DNA of 64,000 bases. Origin: Stomorhina lunata. Its lineage: Eukaryota > Arthropoda > Insecta > Diptera > Rhiniidae. Both the position numbers and the translations under genes were made by a program. This document shows, in pieces, positions 27,697 to 39,905 of this stretch. Within the stretch, counting starts at the first letter, position 1, and each line of letters starts with the position of its first letter. Location: assembly GCA_933228675.1 (NCBI GenBank), contig OW121741.1, positions 17,031,271 to 17,095,270 of the forward strand, given 5' to 3'. The notes below the pieces were generated by a model. The model saw only the letters and a list, made by a program, of their open reading frames with translations. It made no database searches and was not told the origin of the DNA.

Positions 27697-28920
27697 GGGT
27701 GGTTAAATTGTAAGGGCCGATATTGAATGTGAACCACACCTAAACGCCAAGTTTTTTTTCCAAATTTTATTTGACATTTCTCTATTTCAGACTTACTTAA
27801 TTTCAACCATGGAGAGATACACAATCCAACAACCTGTTATGAAAATGGGTGTTCAAATCAAAATGCATATCGTGCATTGGTCAATTTGATCATCCAAATG
27901 TGCGTACAATCGCAAAAATCGTGTAAAAATTCGAGCAAACCGTGTCTGTAGAAGATGTGAGAACACCAGTGAATGCTCGTACAGCTCGTACTGCAAAAAA
28001 TATTGCTGCTGTTCGCGATAGTGTGGCTGAAGAGCCGTCCACCTCAACACGTCGTCGTGCCCAACAATTGCACCTCTCACGCTCGTCGTTGATGAACATT
28101 ATGCATAAAGACTTGCATTTACATGCTTTCAAGGTGCAATTGGCTCAAGAACTAAAGCCTCTTGACCATTCCAAACGTCGTGAATGGGCAGAATGGTGGC
28201 AAGAAATGGCAATAGTGGATGATCCATTTTCGAAGAAAATCATCTTTAGTGATGAGGCACATTTTCACCTGAGTGGATTCGTCAATAAACAGAATTGCCG
28301 CATTTGGGCGAATGAGAATCCAAGAGTGATTATCGAAAAACCAATGCACCCACAAAGAGTGACTGTTTAGTGCGGTTTATGGGCAGGCGGCATCATCGGG
28401 CCGCATTTTTTCCAGTTACTGTGAATGGTATTCGCTATCGTGAGATGATAATGAACTTTTTATGGCCCGAATTGGAAGATATGGATGCGGACGATATGTG
28501 GTTTCAGCAGGTCAGTGCCACTTGCCACACAGCTAACAAAACAATGGCTCTTTTGCGCAACAAATTCAATGGCCGTGTTATCTCACTTAATGGCGATGTC
28601 AATTGGCCGCCAAGATCATGTGATTTGACACCGTTGGACTTTTCTCTTTGGGGTTATTTGAAAGAAAAGGTGTATGTCGATAAGCCAGATAATTCGACAC
28701 ATTAACGGCATAGAACCTCCATTATGCCTCAGGGTCATCAAAAATTTGGACCATCGGATGGAGGTGCGTGGCCGTGGTCGCGGCGCCTGTTTGGCCGATA
28801 TTTTGTTCCACACATAATTGAGTAATACCAATATATTATAATAAAATAAAATTATAATAATTTCCTAAATAGTTTGTGTTTTATTCAAAATTAACATCGG
28901 CCCTTGAAATTTAACCACCC
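27697..28920 (+). mobile_element. DD41D (rosa-type) mariner, inactive, copy 1
   Basis: Terminal inverted repeats are visible: gggtggttaaattgtaaggg at the left and the complement of gggtggttaaatttcaaggg at the right, continuing with ccgat. Between them are remains of a mariner transposase. The spacing between the second and third catalytic aspartates in the sister copy is 41 residues, which places it in the DD41D group and not the classical DD34D mariners. A TA target duplication is not obvious. Confidence 0.88.
27809..28817 (+). pseudogene. Broken mariner transposase (copy 1)
   Basis: The frame opens at the ATG at 27809 (MERYTIQQ...) and stops after about 25 codons. It resumes in another frame at about 27942 with recognisable transposase (LKPLDHSKRREW, FSDEAHFHLSGF, RIWANENPRV). 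A stop (TAG at 28368) replaces the Trp codon seen in copy 2. A ~25-bp deletion near 28411 then removes the NEAGQ segment and shifts frame. The second catalytic aspartate is lost: WFQQVSATCHTA here against WFQQDGATCHTA in copy 2. The third aspartate (CDLTPLDF) and the C-terminal tail to about 28817 remain. The enzyme cannot be functional. Confidence 0.92.
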
Positions 28921-28925
28921 GATAT

Positions 28926-28959
28926 CTTCTGTTATCCTTGACTCCCAGTGGAGCATAGG
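28926..28959 (+). repeat. 34-bp motif, copy 2
   Basis: Begins cttctgttatccttgactcc. It lies 6 bp outside the right terminal repeat of mariner copy 1 and is an exact inverted match of 14928-14961. Confidence 0.8.
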
Positions 28960-29039
28960 GCCTCAACCACCCGATACAAAGCTACAAAATCTACTAAAAA
29001 TAATTTGTACCCTTGACTCCATTTACTTTTATTCTGTTT

Positions 29040-30880
29040 GGTATAGGAGGTATAATATTACAGATTTTTTACCCCTAATTTGAAAAAGTACCAATCGACC
29101 AGACTATAAATTATATTTCTGGCTTAGACCTATTGAGCCAGAAGATATACAAAGTTTAAAAACAAAAAAATCCACCCTTGAATACTATCCCGTTTTTACC
29201 CTTTTAGCAGAATTGACCGTAAAATTACCAAACACATATTTCAATTGTGATGTTAACTGAGTCTCTAACTTTATTATTTCAAAATATACGTATGGGTTAA
29301 AAAAGTACCAAAATATGGTTTTAACCCTTTTTCACCCTTATTAGTGTCATTTCCGAAAAGTGCCAAAAACGTATATCCTTATTTTTCTAGCCAATTCAAA
29401 TCCAATTTCAACTTTGTTTCTATCGATGTTGGTTTCGGAGATATGATGTTACTATTTTTCCCTTTTCTACCCTGTTTTACCCCTTAGGCGGCCGAATTTC
29501 AAAAAAGTACCGAAAATGTCTCCCTTAACTTTTAGTGCTAATATCAGACCGATATAGTCATTGTTTCTACTACTTTTGGTTTAGAAGATATTACGAAACC
29601 GACTTTTCCTCTTTTTACACCCAAAATTCAAAGGAAGTACCACACACGTGGGTTATATTTCTTCGACCTATTTGTAAATTATACTTCTGGCTTCCGTGGC
29701 TTAAAGGGTATTCATAGTTAAAAAAACCCACCCTTGAAAATTTTCCCGTTTTTACCCTTTAAATGGGGTACAATTTATCGTAAAAGTACCAAATGCGTAT
29801 TTTATGTTTCGCTAGTACTTATCAACTTTGATGTACACTGAGTCTCTATGTTTATTATTTCAAAAGATACGTATGGGTTAAAAAAAAGTAACAAAATATA
29901 GTTTTTACCCTGTTATACTCTTATGAGTGCCATTTCCAAAAAAGTACTAAACAAGTGTCCCCTTATTATGAGTGCCATTTCCAAAAAAGTACCAAACAAG
30001 TGTCCCCTTATTGGATCAGCTGATCCAAATCTTATTTGAATTTTGTTTCTATTAATGTTTTTAAAAAAAAATTTCTTGAAATAAATGAATTTAAAAAAAA
30101 TAAAAAAAAAGATATTTATGTTACTAATTTCTCCGTTTTACCCCCAAGGCGGCCGAATTTCAAAAAAGTACCGAATACGTGTCCCTTAATTTTAAGTGCG
30201 AATCTTAAACCAATTTAATTTTCGCCTCTATTGCTTTTGGTTAAGGAGATATAATTTTACCGATTTTTCTTTTTTTTAACCCTCTTAATTGAAAAAAGTA
30301 CCAAATACGTATTTGATATTTTGTACTTGATAATCGACTTCCCTATAAATTTTATTGCTAGCTTAATTGGTTCAAGTGAAATACAAAGAAAAAGAAAAAT
30401 GAACCTACCCTAAATTTCTTTCCCCGTTTTTACCCCTTTTTGCCTCCAAATCAAAAAAGTACCAAACACGTATCCAATATTTTTTTCTTGTTTACCGTCT
30501 TATTTTTGAATTTTGTTTTGTGTGTTGATTGGTTCAAAGGATACACATGGGTAAAAAAAAGTACAAAATAAAAGTAACATTTTATTTGTACCCTTTTTAC
30601 CCCCTATTTGTATCATCTGCTGAAAAGTACCAAACACGTATCTACTTATTTTTATAGCTTATCCCAACACAATTTCAATTTTGGTCCTATGACTTATACT
30701 TCCGGAGATTTACGGATTACTAAATTTTCCCTTTTATACCCCCTTAGCGGCCTAATTTCAAAAACTCCCTTCTTATTGGATCTATACTTCGAAAAAAATA
30801 CCTGCTTTCAAAATTTCAGCTACCTAGCTTTAGCCGTTTGGGCTGGGCGATGATGAGTCAGTCAGTCAAGTTAGAGTTTT
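29040..30880. mobile_element. Degenerate element made of repeated gtaccaaacacgtat modules
   Basis: Modules of the form aaaaagtaccaaacacgtat...ttttaccc recur irregularly (near 29309, 29355, 29501, 29633, 29780, 29950, 30165, 30297, 30460, 30625). The right end has tagccgtttgggctgggcga, a gatgagtcagtcagtc tract and a ttatatatatagat tail, which looks like a transposon terminus. No transposase or reverse transcriptase frame was seen. The element class is uncertain. Confidence 0.55.
29923..30012 (+). repeat. 45-bp tandem duplication
   Basis: The segment beginning atgagtgccatttccaaaaa is present twice back to back (29923-29967, 29968-30012), differing at one visible base (tactaaac versus taccaaac). 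Confidence 0.85.
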
Positions 30881-30894
30881 ATATATATAGATAT

Positions 30895-31095
30895 GAGGTT
30901 CCCTAATAGTAAAACGATTCACTTAAACTAAATGTTTTGGCGAACATTTGGATAAGTTTAGATATGAAATTTTTTTAAACTTTTTGCAAAAAAAAAAATT
31001 ATTTTGAAAATCCCTAAAGTATGTTACACAATATTTGCTTAACAGTCTGAGTTTTTGATCGATATCGAATACGTTGAAATGTCCTTTGATCCATT
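30895..31095 (+). mobile_element. GATCGATATCGA MITE-like fragment 1 (right half)
   Basis: Resembles 38345-38540: shared agtaaaacga/aatt, aactaaatgttttg, aaactttttgcaaaa, atgttacacaatatttgctt and the end gatcgatatcgaata. The left terminal arm is missing. Confidence 0.65.
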
Positions 31096-31099
31096 TAAC

Positions 31100-31698
31100 A
31101 CTACAACATCCCAGAAGAGGAATTCATAAGTAATTCCAAAACATATAGAATTTTTAAAATTTTATATATATATTTCTTTTGTTTAATTTCTATATTTTTC
31201 CATATATACTCGTATATAAATAAATATAAAAATAAATCCATCAAGTGAAATGTGAAACTTTGCAGCTGCTACTTGTAACTGATTATTTACTATTTCTTTA
31301 CATTTTTTTTCTCTATAAATTGCATATCAAATTAGAAATTGTTTTAGTTTTAACCACAGACATTTTACCCCCCATTTTTACAATTTTTCTAAATTATTAT
31401 AAATTTACTTGTAAACCATAGAAAAGGATACAAATCGATACAAAATATTAAAAATTCTATGGAGATATAAAAACAAAAAATAGACTAAAGTACAAAATTG
31501 CATGTTACTTTTAATGTAAAATTTTAACTTTACATTGAGAACTGGGTTGTTTAATATAATATCAGAAAGAAAGGGACGAAATGCATTTAAGGGGAGCTTT
31601 GAGTACGGTAGTGTGTAATACAATATTTGAAGTAATGGTATATGTTAACCTGTCATGATATGATAGCTATTAGTCTTGAGTTTTTCGAGCCATAACCG
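31100..31698. other. Non-repetitive interval
   Basis: No gene, RNA or element recognised. Confidence 0.6.
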
Positions 31699-34315
31699 CC
31701 AAAAGGGCTTAAGCGACATGATAAACGATTTTCATTTTATTATTCAAATTTATTATTCATGATCATCTGCATCATCTCACAAAATATCAGGGCAGTAGAA
31801 TTTACCGTTATGATTTCACAGCAAAAACAATAAAGACTTAAGTACAATTCACTGCCCAAAGATATTTAAAAAAATGCTTCTAATGTAAATTTCAGTTTTT
31901 GGCGCTTGAGTCTTTTTGGCGGTTAGGGCTCGTTTTGTTAAGTTTTTGGAATGAAGTAAATGTTTTTTATTATTGATTTTTATATTGGTGTCCTTTTATT
32001 GTTAAGGCTACAATTTTTTAATCAATATTTCAAATCAATTCTTTTTGAGAAATATACTTTAAATTATTTAAAATAATTGGGTTTGGAAATAAACAAAAGC
32101 TATAATTGTTAAAAAAAATTCAATTACAACAAAAAGTTTTCTATAGAAATAAAATAGAAAAAAAATTTTATAAAATTGTTTTTATTCCAATAAAATTTCT
32201 ATAGAAAAATTTTTTTTTTTCTTTAGAAAAATTCTTGTAACGAACAATTTTTTGTAGAAAAATTTTCAATTTTTTATGACGAAAAATTTTCTATAGAAAC
32301 ATTTTTATATAAAAAATTTTCAAAAGAAAAATTGAAAAATTGTTATAACGAAAAATTTTCTATAGAAAAATTTTTATATCGAAAAATTTTCTGAAGAAAA
32401 ATTTTTATAACAAAAGATTTTCTAAAGAAAAATTTTTATAATGAAAAAAATTCTATAACAAAATTTTTATAACGAAAAATTTTCTATTGAAAAATTTTTA
32501 TAACAAAATTTTTTCTAGAGAACAATTTTTACAACCATAAATTTATTTATAGAAAAATTTAAATATCGAAAAATTTTGTTTAGAAATATTTAAATAAAGA
32601 AAACTTTTCTATAGAAACATTTTTATAACGAAAACTTTTCTATAGAAACATTTTTATAACGAAAAATTATCTATAGAAACATTTTTATAACGAAAAATTT
32701 TCTATAGAAAAATTTTTATAACGAAAAATTTTCTATAGAAAAATTTTTATAACGAAAAATTTTCTATAGAAAAATTTTTATAACGAAAAATTTTCTATAG
32801 AAAAATTTTTATAACGAAAAATTTTCTATAGAAAAATTTTTATAACGAAAAATTTTCTATAGAAAAATTTTTATAACGAAAAATTTTCTATAGAAAAATT
32901 TTCATAACGAAAAATTTTCTATAGAAAATTTTTTATAACGAAAAATTTTCTATAGAAAAATTATTATAACGAAAAATTTTCTATAGAAAAATTATTATAA
33001 CAAAAAATTTTCTATAGAAAGCCCAAAAGGGCTTAAGCGACATGATAAACGATTTTCATTTTATTATTCAAATTTATTATTCATGATCATCTGCATCATC
33101 TCACAAAATATCAGGGCAGTAGAATTTACCGTTATGATTTCACAGCAAAAACAATAAAGACTTAAGTACAATCCACTGCCCAAAGATATTTAAAAAAATG
33201 CTTCTAATGTAAATTTCAGTTTTTGGCGCTTGAGTCTTTTTGGCGGTTAGGGCTCGTTTTGTTAAGTTTTTGGAATGAAGTAAATGTTTTTTATTATTGA
33301 TTTTTATATTGGTGTCCTTTTATTGTTAAGGCTACAATTTTTTAATCAATATTTCAAATCAATTCTTTTTGAGAAATATACTTTAAATTATTTAAAATAA
33401 TTGGGTTTGGAAATAAACAAAAGCTATAATTGTTAAAAAAAATTCAATTACAACAAAAAGTTTTCTATAGAAATAAAATAGAAAAAAAATTTTATAAAAT
33501 TGTTTTTATTCCAATAAAATTTCTATAGAAAAATTTTTTTTTTTCTTTAGAAAAATTCTTGTAACGAACAATTTTTTGTAGAAAAATTTTCAATTTTTTA
33601 TGACGAAAAATTTTCTATAGAAACATTTTTATATAAAAAATTTTCAAAAGAAAAATTGAAAAATTGTTATAACGAAAAATTTTCTATAGAAAAATTTTTA
33701 TATCGAAAAATTTTCTGAAGAAAAATTTTTATAACAAAAGATTTTCTAAAGAAAAATTTTTATAATGAAAAAAATTCTATAACAAAATTTTTATAACGAA
33801 AAATTTTCTATTGAAAAATTTTTATAACAAAATTTTTTCTAGAGAACAATTTTTACAACCATAAATTTATTTATAGAAAAATTTAAATATCGAAAAATTT
33901 TGTTTAGAAATATTTAAATAAAGAAAACTTTTCTATAGAAACATTTTTATAACGAAAACTTTTCTATAGAAACATTTTTATAACGAAAAATTATCTATAG
34001 AAACATTTTTATAACGAAAAATTTTCTATAGAAAAATTTTTATAACGAAAAATTTTCTATAGAAAAATTTTTATAACGAAAAATTTTCTATAGAAAAATT
34101 TTTATAACGAAAAATTTTCTATAGAAAAATTTTTATAACGAAAAATTTTCTATAGAAAAATTTTTATAACGAAAAATTTTCTATAGAAAAATTTTCATAA
34201 CGAAAAATTTTCTATAGAAAATTTTTTATAACGAAAAATTTTCTATAGAAAAATTATTATAACGAAAAATTTTCTATAGAAAAATTATTATAACAAAAAA
34301 TTTTCTATAGAAAAA
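31699..34315 (+). repeat. 1.3-kb tandem segmental duplication
   Basis: The block beginning aaaagggcttaagcgacatg occurs at 31701 and again at 33025 (offset 1324 bp). Each block has about 430 bp of unique DNA followed by CTATAG satellite. The copies appear almost identical: one substitution seen in the unique part (acaattcactg versus acaatccactg), and one 31-bp satellite unit fewer in the second copy. This is a recent unequal exchange or an assembly artefact. Confidence 0.9.
32130..33020 (+). repeat. 31-bp CTATAG satellite, first segment (aacgaaaaattttctatag)
   Basis: A degenerate start (32130-32600) passes into near-perfect 31-bp units, aaaaatttttataacgaaaa plus attttctatag, by about 32690. 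It ends at the boundary with the second copy of the duplication. Confidence 0.95.
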
Positions 34316-34945
34316 TTTTTAGAACGAAAAATTTTCTATAGAAAAATTTTTATAACGAAAAATTTGCTATAGAAAAATTTTTATAACGAAAAATTTTCTA
34401 TAGAAATATTTTTATAACGAAAAATTTTCTATAGAAAAATTTTTATAACGAAAAATTTTCTAAAGAAAAATTTTTATAACGAAAAATTTTGTGTAGAAAT
34501 ATTTTTATAACGAAAAATTTTTTATAGAAAAATTTTTATAGCGAAAAATTTTCTATAGAAAAATTTTTATAACGAAATATTTTGTATAGAAAAATTTTTA
34601 TAACGAAAAATTTTCTATAGAAAAATTTTTATAACGAAAAATTGTCTATAGAAAAATATTTAAAACGGAAAATATGTGTAACGAAAAGTTTTCTATAGAA
34701 AAATTTTCACAACGAAAAATTTTCTAAAGAAAAGGTTTTACAACGAAAAATTGTATAACAAAAAATTATCTATAGGAAAATTTTTATATCTATAAATTGT
34801 CTATAGGAAAATTTTTATAACTAAAACTTTTCTATAGAAAAGTTTTTATAAAAAAATTTTCTGCAGAAAAATGTTTATAACAAAAAATTTTCTATAGAAA
34901 AAATTTTTCAATTGAAAAGTTTTCTATAGAAAATCTTTCTTTAAA
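33455..34945 (+). repeat. 31-bp CTATAG satellite, second segment, same orientation
   Basis: It repeats the first segment and then continues beyond the duplication with increasing degeneracy to about 34945. The aacgaaaaatttt linker defines this orientation. Confidence 0.95.
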
Positions 34946-36830
34946 ATTTTTCGGTATTTTTCGTTATACAAGTAGTTCTATGGAAAATTTTTCGTTATAA
35001 AAATTTTTCGATAGGAAATTTTTCGTTATAAAAATTTTTCGATAGGGAATTTTTCGTTATAAACATTTTTCTATAAAAAATTTTTCGTTATATAAATTTT
35101 TCTATAAAAAATTTGCCCTTATAAAAAATTTTTAATAGAAAATTTTTCGTTATAAAAATTTTTCCATAGAAAATTTTTCGTTATAAAAATTTTTCTATAG
35201 AAAATTCTTCTAAATTTGCTATAAAACATTTTTTGTTATAAAAATTTTACTCTAGAACAATTATTAAATCTTTCAAACGAAAATTTTTCGTTTTAAAATT
35301 TTTTCTTCAAAAAAATTTTGGTTATAAATTTTAAAGAAAATTTTTTCCATAGTAAATTTTTCGTTGTAAAATTTTTATAGAAAAATTTTCCTTCTAAAAT
35401 TTTTTCTATAGAAAAATTTTCGTTATAAAATTTTTTCTGTAGAAAAATTTTCATTATAAAATTTTTTCTATAGAAAAGTTTTCGTTATAAAATTTTTTCT
35501 ATAGAAAAATGTTCGTTATAAAATTTTTTCTATAGAAAAATTTTCGTTAAAAAAATTTTTCTATAGAAAAATTTTCGTTAAAAAATTTTTTCTATAGAAA
35601 AACTTTCGTTAAAAAATTTTTTCTATAGAAACATTTTCGTTAAAAAATTTTTTCTATAGAAAAATTTTCGTTAAAAAATTTTTTCTATAGAAAAATTTTC
35701 GTTAAAAAATTGTTTCTATAGAAAAATTATCGTTAAAAAATGTTAATTAAAAAAATTTTTCTATTGAAAAATTTTCGTTAAAAAATTTTTTCTATAGAAA
35801 AATTTTCGTTCAAAAATTTTTTCTATAGAAAAATTTTCGTTAACAATTTTTTCTACAGAAAAATTTTCGTTAAAAATTTTTTCTATAGAAAAACTTTCGT
35901 TAAAAAATTTTTTCTATAGAAAAATTTTCGTTATAAAATTTTTTCTATAGAAAAACTTTCGTTATACAAATTATTCTATACAAAACTTTTCGTTATAAAA
36001 TTTTTTCAATCGAAAAATTTTCGTTGTAAAATTTTTTCTATAGAAAAATTTTCGTTATAACATTTTTTACATAGAAAAATGTTCTTTAAAAAATTTTTTC
36101 TATAGAAAAATTTTCGTTAACAAATTTTTTCTATAGAAAAATTTTCGTTATAACATTTTTTACATAGAAAAATTTTCGTTAACAAATTTTTTCTATAGAA
36201 AAATTTTCGTTGAAAAATTTTTTCTATAGAAAAATTTTAGTTATAAAATTTTTTCTATAGAAAAATTTTTGTTATAAAATTTTTCCTATAGAAAAATTAT
36301 CGTTAAAGCATTTTTTATATTGAAAAATTTGCGTTAAAAAATTTTTTCTATAGAAAAATTTTCGTTAAAAAATCTTTTCTATAGAAAAATTTTCGCAAAA
36401 AAATTTTTTCTATAGAAAAATTTATAAAATGCTTTCTATAAAAAGATTTTCGTTAAAAAATTTTTCTATAGATAAATTTTCGTTAAGAAATTTTTTCAAT
36501 AGAAAAATTATCATTAAAAAAATGTTTCTATAGAAAAATTTTCGTTAAAAAAATTTTTCTATGGAAAAATTTTCGTTTAAAAATTTTTTCTACGAGTCTT
36601 GTCTTTAAAAAATTTTTTCTGAAGAAAAATTTTCTTTATAAAATTTTTTCTATAGAAAAATTTTCGTCATAAAATAAAAAAATTTTCTTTATACATTTTT
36701 TTCTATAGAAAAATGTTCGTTAAAAAATTTTTTCTATAGAAAAATTTTCGTCAAAAAATTTTTTCTATAAAAAAATTTTCGTTTTGCAATTTTTTCTACA
36801 GAAAATTGTTTTGAAAATTTTTCGTTATAC
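34946..36830 (-). repeat. 31-bp CTATAG satellite, inverted segment (tttctatagaaaaattttcg)
   Basis: From about 34950 the linker reads as its complement (aaaattttcgttaaaaaatt), so the array has flipped. Units are uniform between about 35390 and 36400. A few units carry indels. It ends near 36830. Confidence 0.93.
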
Positions 36831-36839
36831 AATACTAGA

Positions 36840-38130
36840 AGATAAGAAGATCTTTCTAAAAAATATTCAATATTAGAAGGGCTTGAATATAAATATTAAC
36901 AAAGGTAGAGCTTTTATAGCAAAGTTGTCGAAAGGTTCAGATTTCTTTTAAAAATTTGGCGATAGTTTGAATTTTGTATTGAAAAGTTGACGATAGCTCG
37001 AGTTTTCTATAGAAAAGTCATCGAGAGAAAGACTTTTGTATAGAAATAGGAAGAAATCTTCTTATTATGTTCAATGTCTTTAAAATCAATCCTTTTTGTT
37101 TCCAAGAAAAATATTTATATCAAATAACACTTATTTTCCTGACACGTTTTTTGAGGTAACATTTTTAAATTTTTCCTTGGAAAAGAAACTTTCAAACAGG
37201 AATACGAAAAATTTATACCATAAAATCACTTTCGTGACTTCCAGTTGAAAATAGTTTGTTTAGTTTTTAATGGCTAATTTGAGTAGTTTTTTTTTCTTTT
37301 CAGTCTCAAAATTTTATTACTATTTTTAGAAATCTAATATCAAGAGTTTGTTTTAAAACAAAAAAAAAAAGAAACTTAAGGCAGGATGAAGCAAAGAAGA
37401 AGGCCGTTATACAAAATGTTAAAAAAGGACTTAAACAGAAATAGTTAATAATAAAAAACTTGGGTAATTCAACAGAATGCGCCGCCACACGTGAGTCTAA
37501 CTGTCTGCCGTAAATTGCGGTACTTTGAGCTAGAAATAGACAGTTACCACAACTACTCGTACATACAACATATACTTCCAACACCCAACCTCATTGCAAC
37601 CACTGTTACCTTTACAACTGAATGGTGTATTCTATAGAACTGCATATACATCAAATGAACGTCCCCGGAACGAAAGAAACAAAAAAAAAAACTGAAGTGA
37701 TGATATTCGCGTGCTGAAAAGTACTTAAAAGAACTTTAATTAAGCTTATTTTCATAAAGCGAAAAATTTCGCTAGTTTAATTTTAATTTACGCCAATGTT
37801 TTTATTTTATTTTACTTATTTTTTTTTTTTTTGAAAATGCTGTTGTTTCGTAAAATACGTGGAAATTTTCAGGGAAAGAGGGCAGTGAAAAACAAACTGC
37901 TGAAACAAAACTAAAACAACTTGTTAAAAGTACTTGAGAATAAAATACAAAACGCAAATTGAAGTCATGAATAGGAAAGGGAATTGGTCAGAGGTGGAAT
38001 AATCAGGCGTTTCCAGAACAAAAGATGGCGCTCTAATAAATATTGTTCTGTTGTAGTTTTTTTTGTAGTAACGAATCTTCTTAGAAAAACCATATATTTT
38101 TTGACATAGAAAATAAATTAATTTTTTTTT
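36840..38130. other. Interval without recognised genes
   Basis: 37440-37640 is a less AT-rich patch containing a CACGTG E-box string; no convincing frame. No RNA gene recognised. Confidence 0.5.
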
Positions 38131-38239
38131 GACATTGGCCCTTTTAGCACCAAGCCACAGATATATGTATATGTGTAAATCGGTCTGACAACTGTATATA
38201 GAATATTCTGTCTGATTGTAGGCTCAGAATTGGAAACAA

Positions 38240-38543
38240 AACGCGTCATTCGATATCGATGTAAGATATTTGAGAAACATTTGTGTAGCATACTTTTAGG
38301 ATAATTCAAATATTATATAACATATGAGAGGCGACTTATTTGTCATAAGTTCTCTGATAGTAAAACAATTTCATTTAAACTAAATGTTTTGACAAACAAA
38401 TGGATTTGTTTAGATATCAAATTTTGTTAAACTTTTTGCAAAATAAATTATTTTGAAAATCCTTAAGGTATGCTACACAATATTTGCTTGAAAGTCTCAG
38501 TTTTCGATCGATATCGATTGCGGCGATTTAGCCCCTGGATCTT
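38240..38543. mobile_element. GATCGATATCGA MITE-like element, complete copy
   Basis: The left arm (38243-38312: cattcgatatcgatg...tgtgtagcatactttta) is the inverted complement of the right arm (38455-38540: aaggtatgctacacaa...gatcgatatcgattg). It is about 300 bp with no coding capacity. Related sequences lie near 31.0, 46.4-46.8 and 47.9-48.2 kb. Confidence 0.7.
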
Positions 38544-38656
38544 TAAAGCTAAGTATTATCGACGTTACAAGAAGATATTGCAACGGGTTATCCATTTCGT
38601 GGTTTCAAAAGTATAGGACTGGAATTCGACATCTGTCAAACTAAGTTGTTCATATG

Positions 38657-38905
38657 ATAACCGACTTTTTTTTACCTGCTATTGAAGAATACGACTTGGA
38701 AAATATGTAGTTTCATCAAGACACAACTCGAGCGAAAATGGGTTTATTGCAAGAGACATTTCCTGGCCGCGTAATTTCTTGTCGTAGTGATATTAACTGG
38801 CCACCAAATTCATGCCATTTAACACCATTAGACTTTTTTGTGGGGCTAAGCGTAAGACCGTGTTTACGCTGATAAATTTTTAACTCTTGAGCATTTAAAA
38901 TTTAT
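38657..38905 (+). pseudogene. Mariner transposase relic 3 (divergent DD41D-like)
   Basis: Conceptual translation gives ITDFFLPAIEEYDLENM, a stop, then FHQDTTRAKMGLLQE, FPGRVISC, DINWPPNSCHLTPLDFF. After a frameshift it reads WG-stop-A-stop-DRVYADK and LTLEHLK. The order of motifs matches the C-terminal catalytic half of copies 1 and 2, but residues differ widely, so this is an older or separate lineage. About five residues after the second Asp appear deleted. No terminal repeats were found. The N-terminal half is absent or unrecognisable. It lies immediately right of a MITE copy. Confidence 0.82.
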
Positions 38906-39060
38906 GGCATTTATGGAATGTTTGAGCTTAAGTTTCGAATTTGGAGTCTGTAGACTTATCAGAATGACGACACCTTGGGTTTTTCGAAAATCAAAAACGA
39001 TCCAGAAGTCACATTTTTGATTCGATATACATGTTTTATATAGTTGAAAAATTGCTACAG

Positions 39061-39905
39061 GTTTATCTCCGATAGTTTATGAGATATTTGACTTCGAAAA
39101 AAATCAACTTTTTGACAACTTAAGCATAGAATTTTGATAATATCGGATCCAAGGTTTCCCTGATTTTCCCGAAATTCAGAAAAGATTTTTACGTATGGTT
39201 TATCTGCTATAGTTTATGAGATATTTGACTTCGAAACACATTTTAAAATTTTTTTGCGACTTAGACCTAGAATTTTAATAATATTGGATCAAAGATTTTC
39301 CCGATTTTTTCGAAATTCTATAAAAATCATTCCTATACGTATGGTTTATCTCCTATAGTTTTTGAGATATTTGACTTGGAAACAAACTTCAACTTTTTTT
39401 TGCGACTTAGACCTAGAATTTTGCTAATATCGGATCTAAGGTTTTCCCGATTTTTTCGAAATTAATAAAAGATTTGTATATGTACAAAATGTTCTAGCTG
39501 AGATTTACAAAAAACATTCCCAGCCGTATGGCTTATCTCTTATAGTTTATTAGATATTTGACTTCGAAACAAATTTCAACTTTTTTCGCTACTTAGACCT
39601 AGAATTTTGTTAATATCGGATGCAAGATTTTCACGATTTTTCCGAAATTCATAAAAGATTTTTATATGTACGAAATTTGCTAGTTGAGATCTACAAAAAA
39701 ACATTCCTAGACGTATGGTTTATCATCTATAGTTTATGAGATATTCGACTTCGAAAGAAAATTTCAATTTTTTTCCCGAATTAGACCTAGAATTTTTTTT
39801 AATATCGTATCCAAATTGTCCCCGCTTTTTCCAAAATACTTAAGGCTCAAAACTTTCGTTTTAGTCTTCAGAAAAAAATTACTTAATTTCGTATATAGTT
39901 TATTA
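39061..39905 (+). repeat. ~187-bp tandem repeat, about five units
   Basis: The landmark gtttatctcctatagtttat recurs at about 39061, 39198, 39344, 39531 and 39718. The last two spacings are 187 bp; the first two are shorter by deletion. Units share gacttagacctagaatttt and ttttcccgattttttcg. Confidence 0.85.

Noticed and set aside
37440..37620. Possible exon in a less AT-rich patch
   Set aside because: No domain in any frame and no convincing splice sites; kept only as an unannotated interval.
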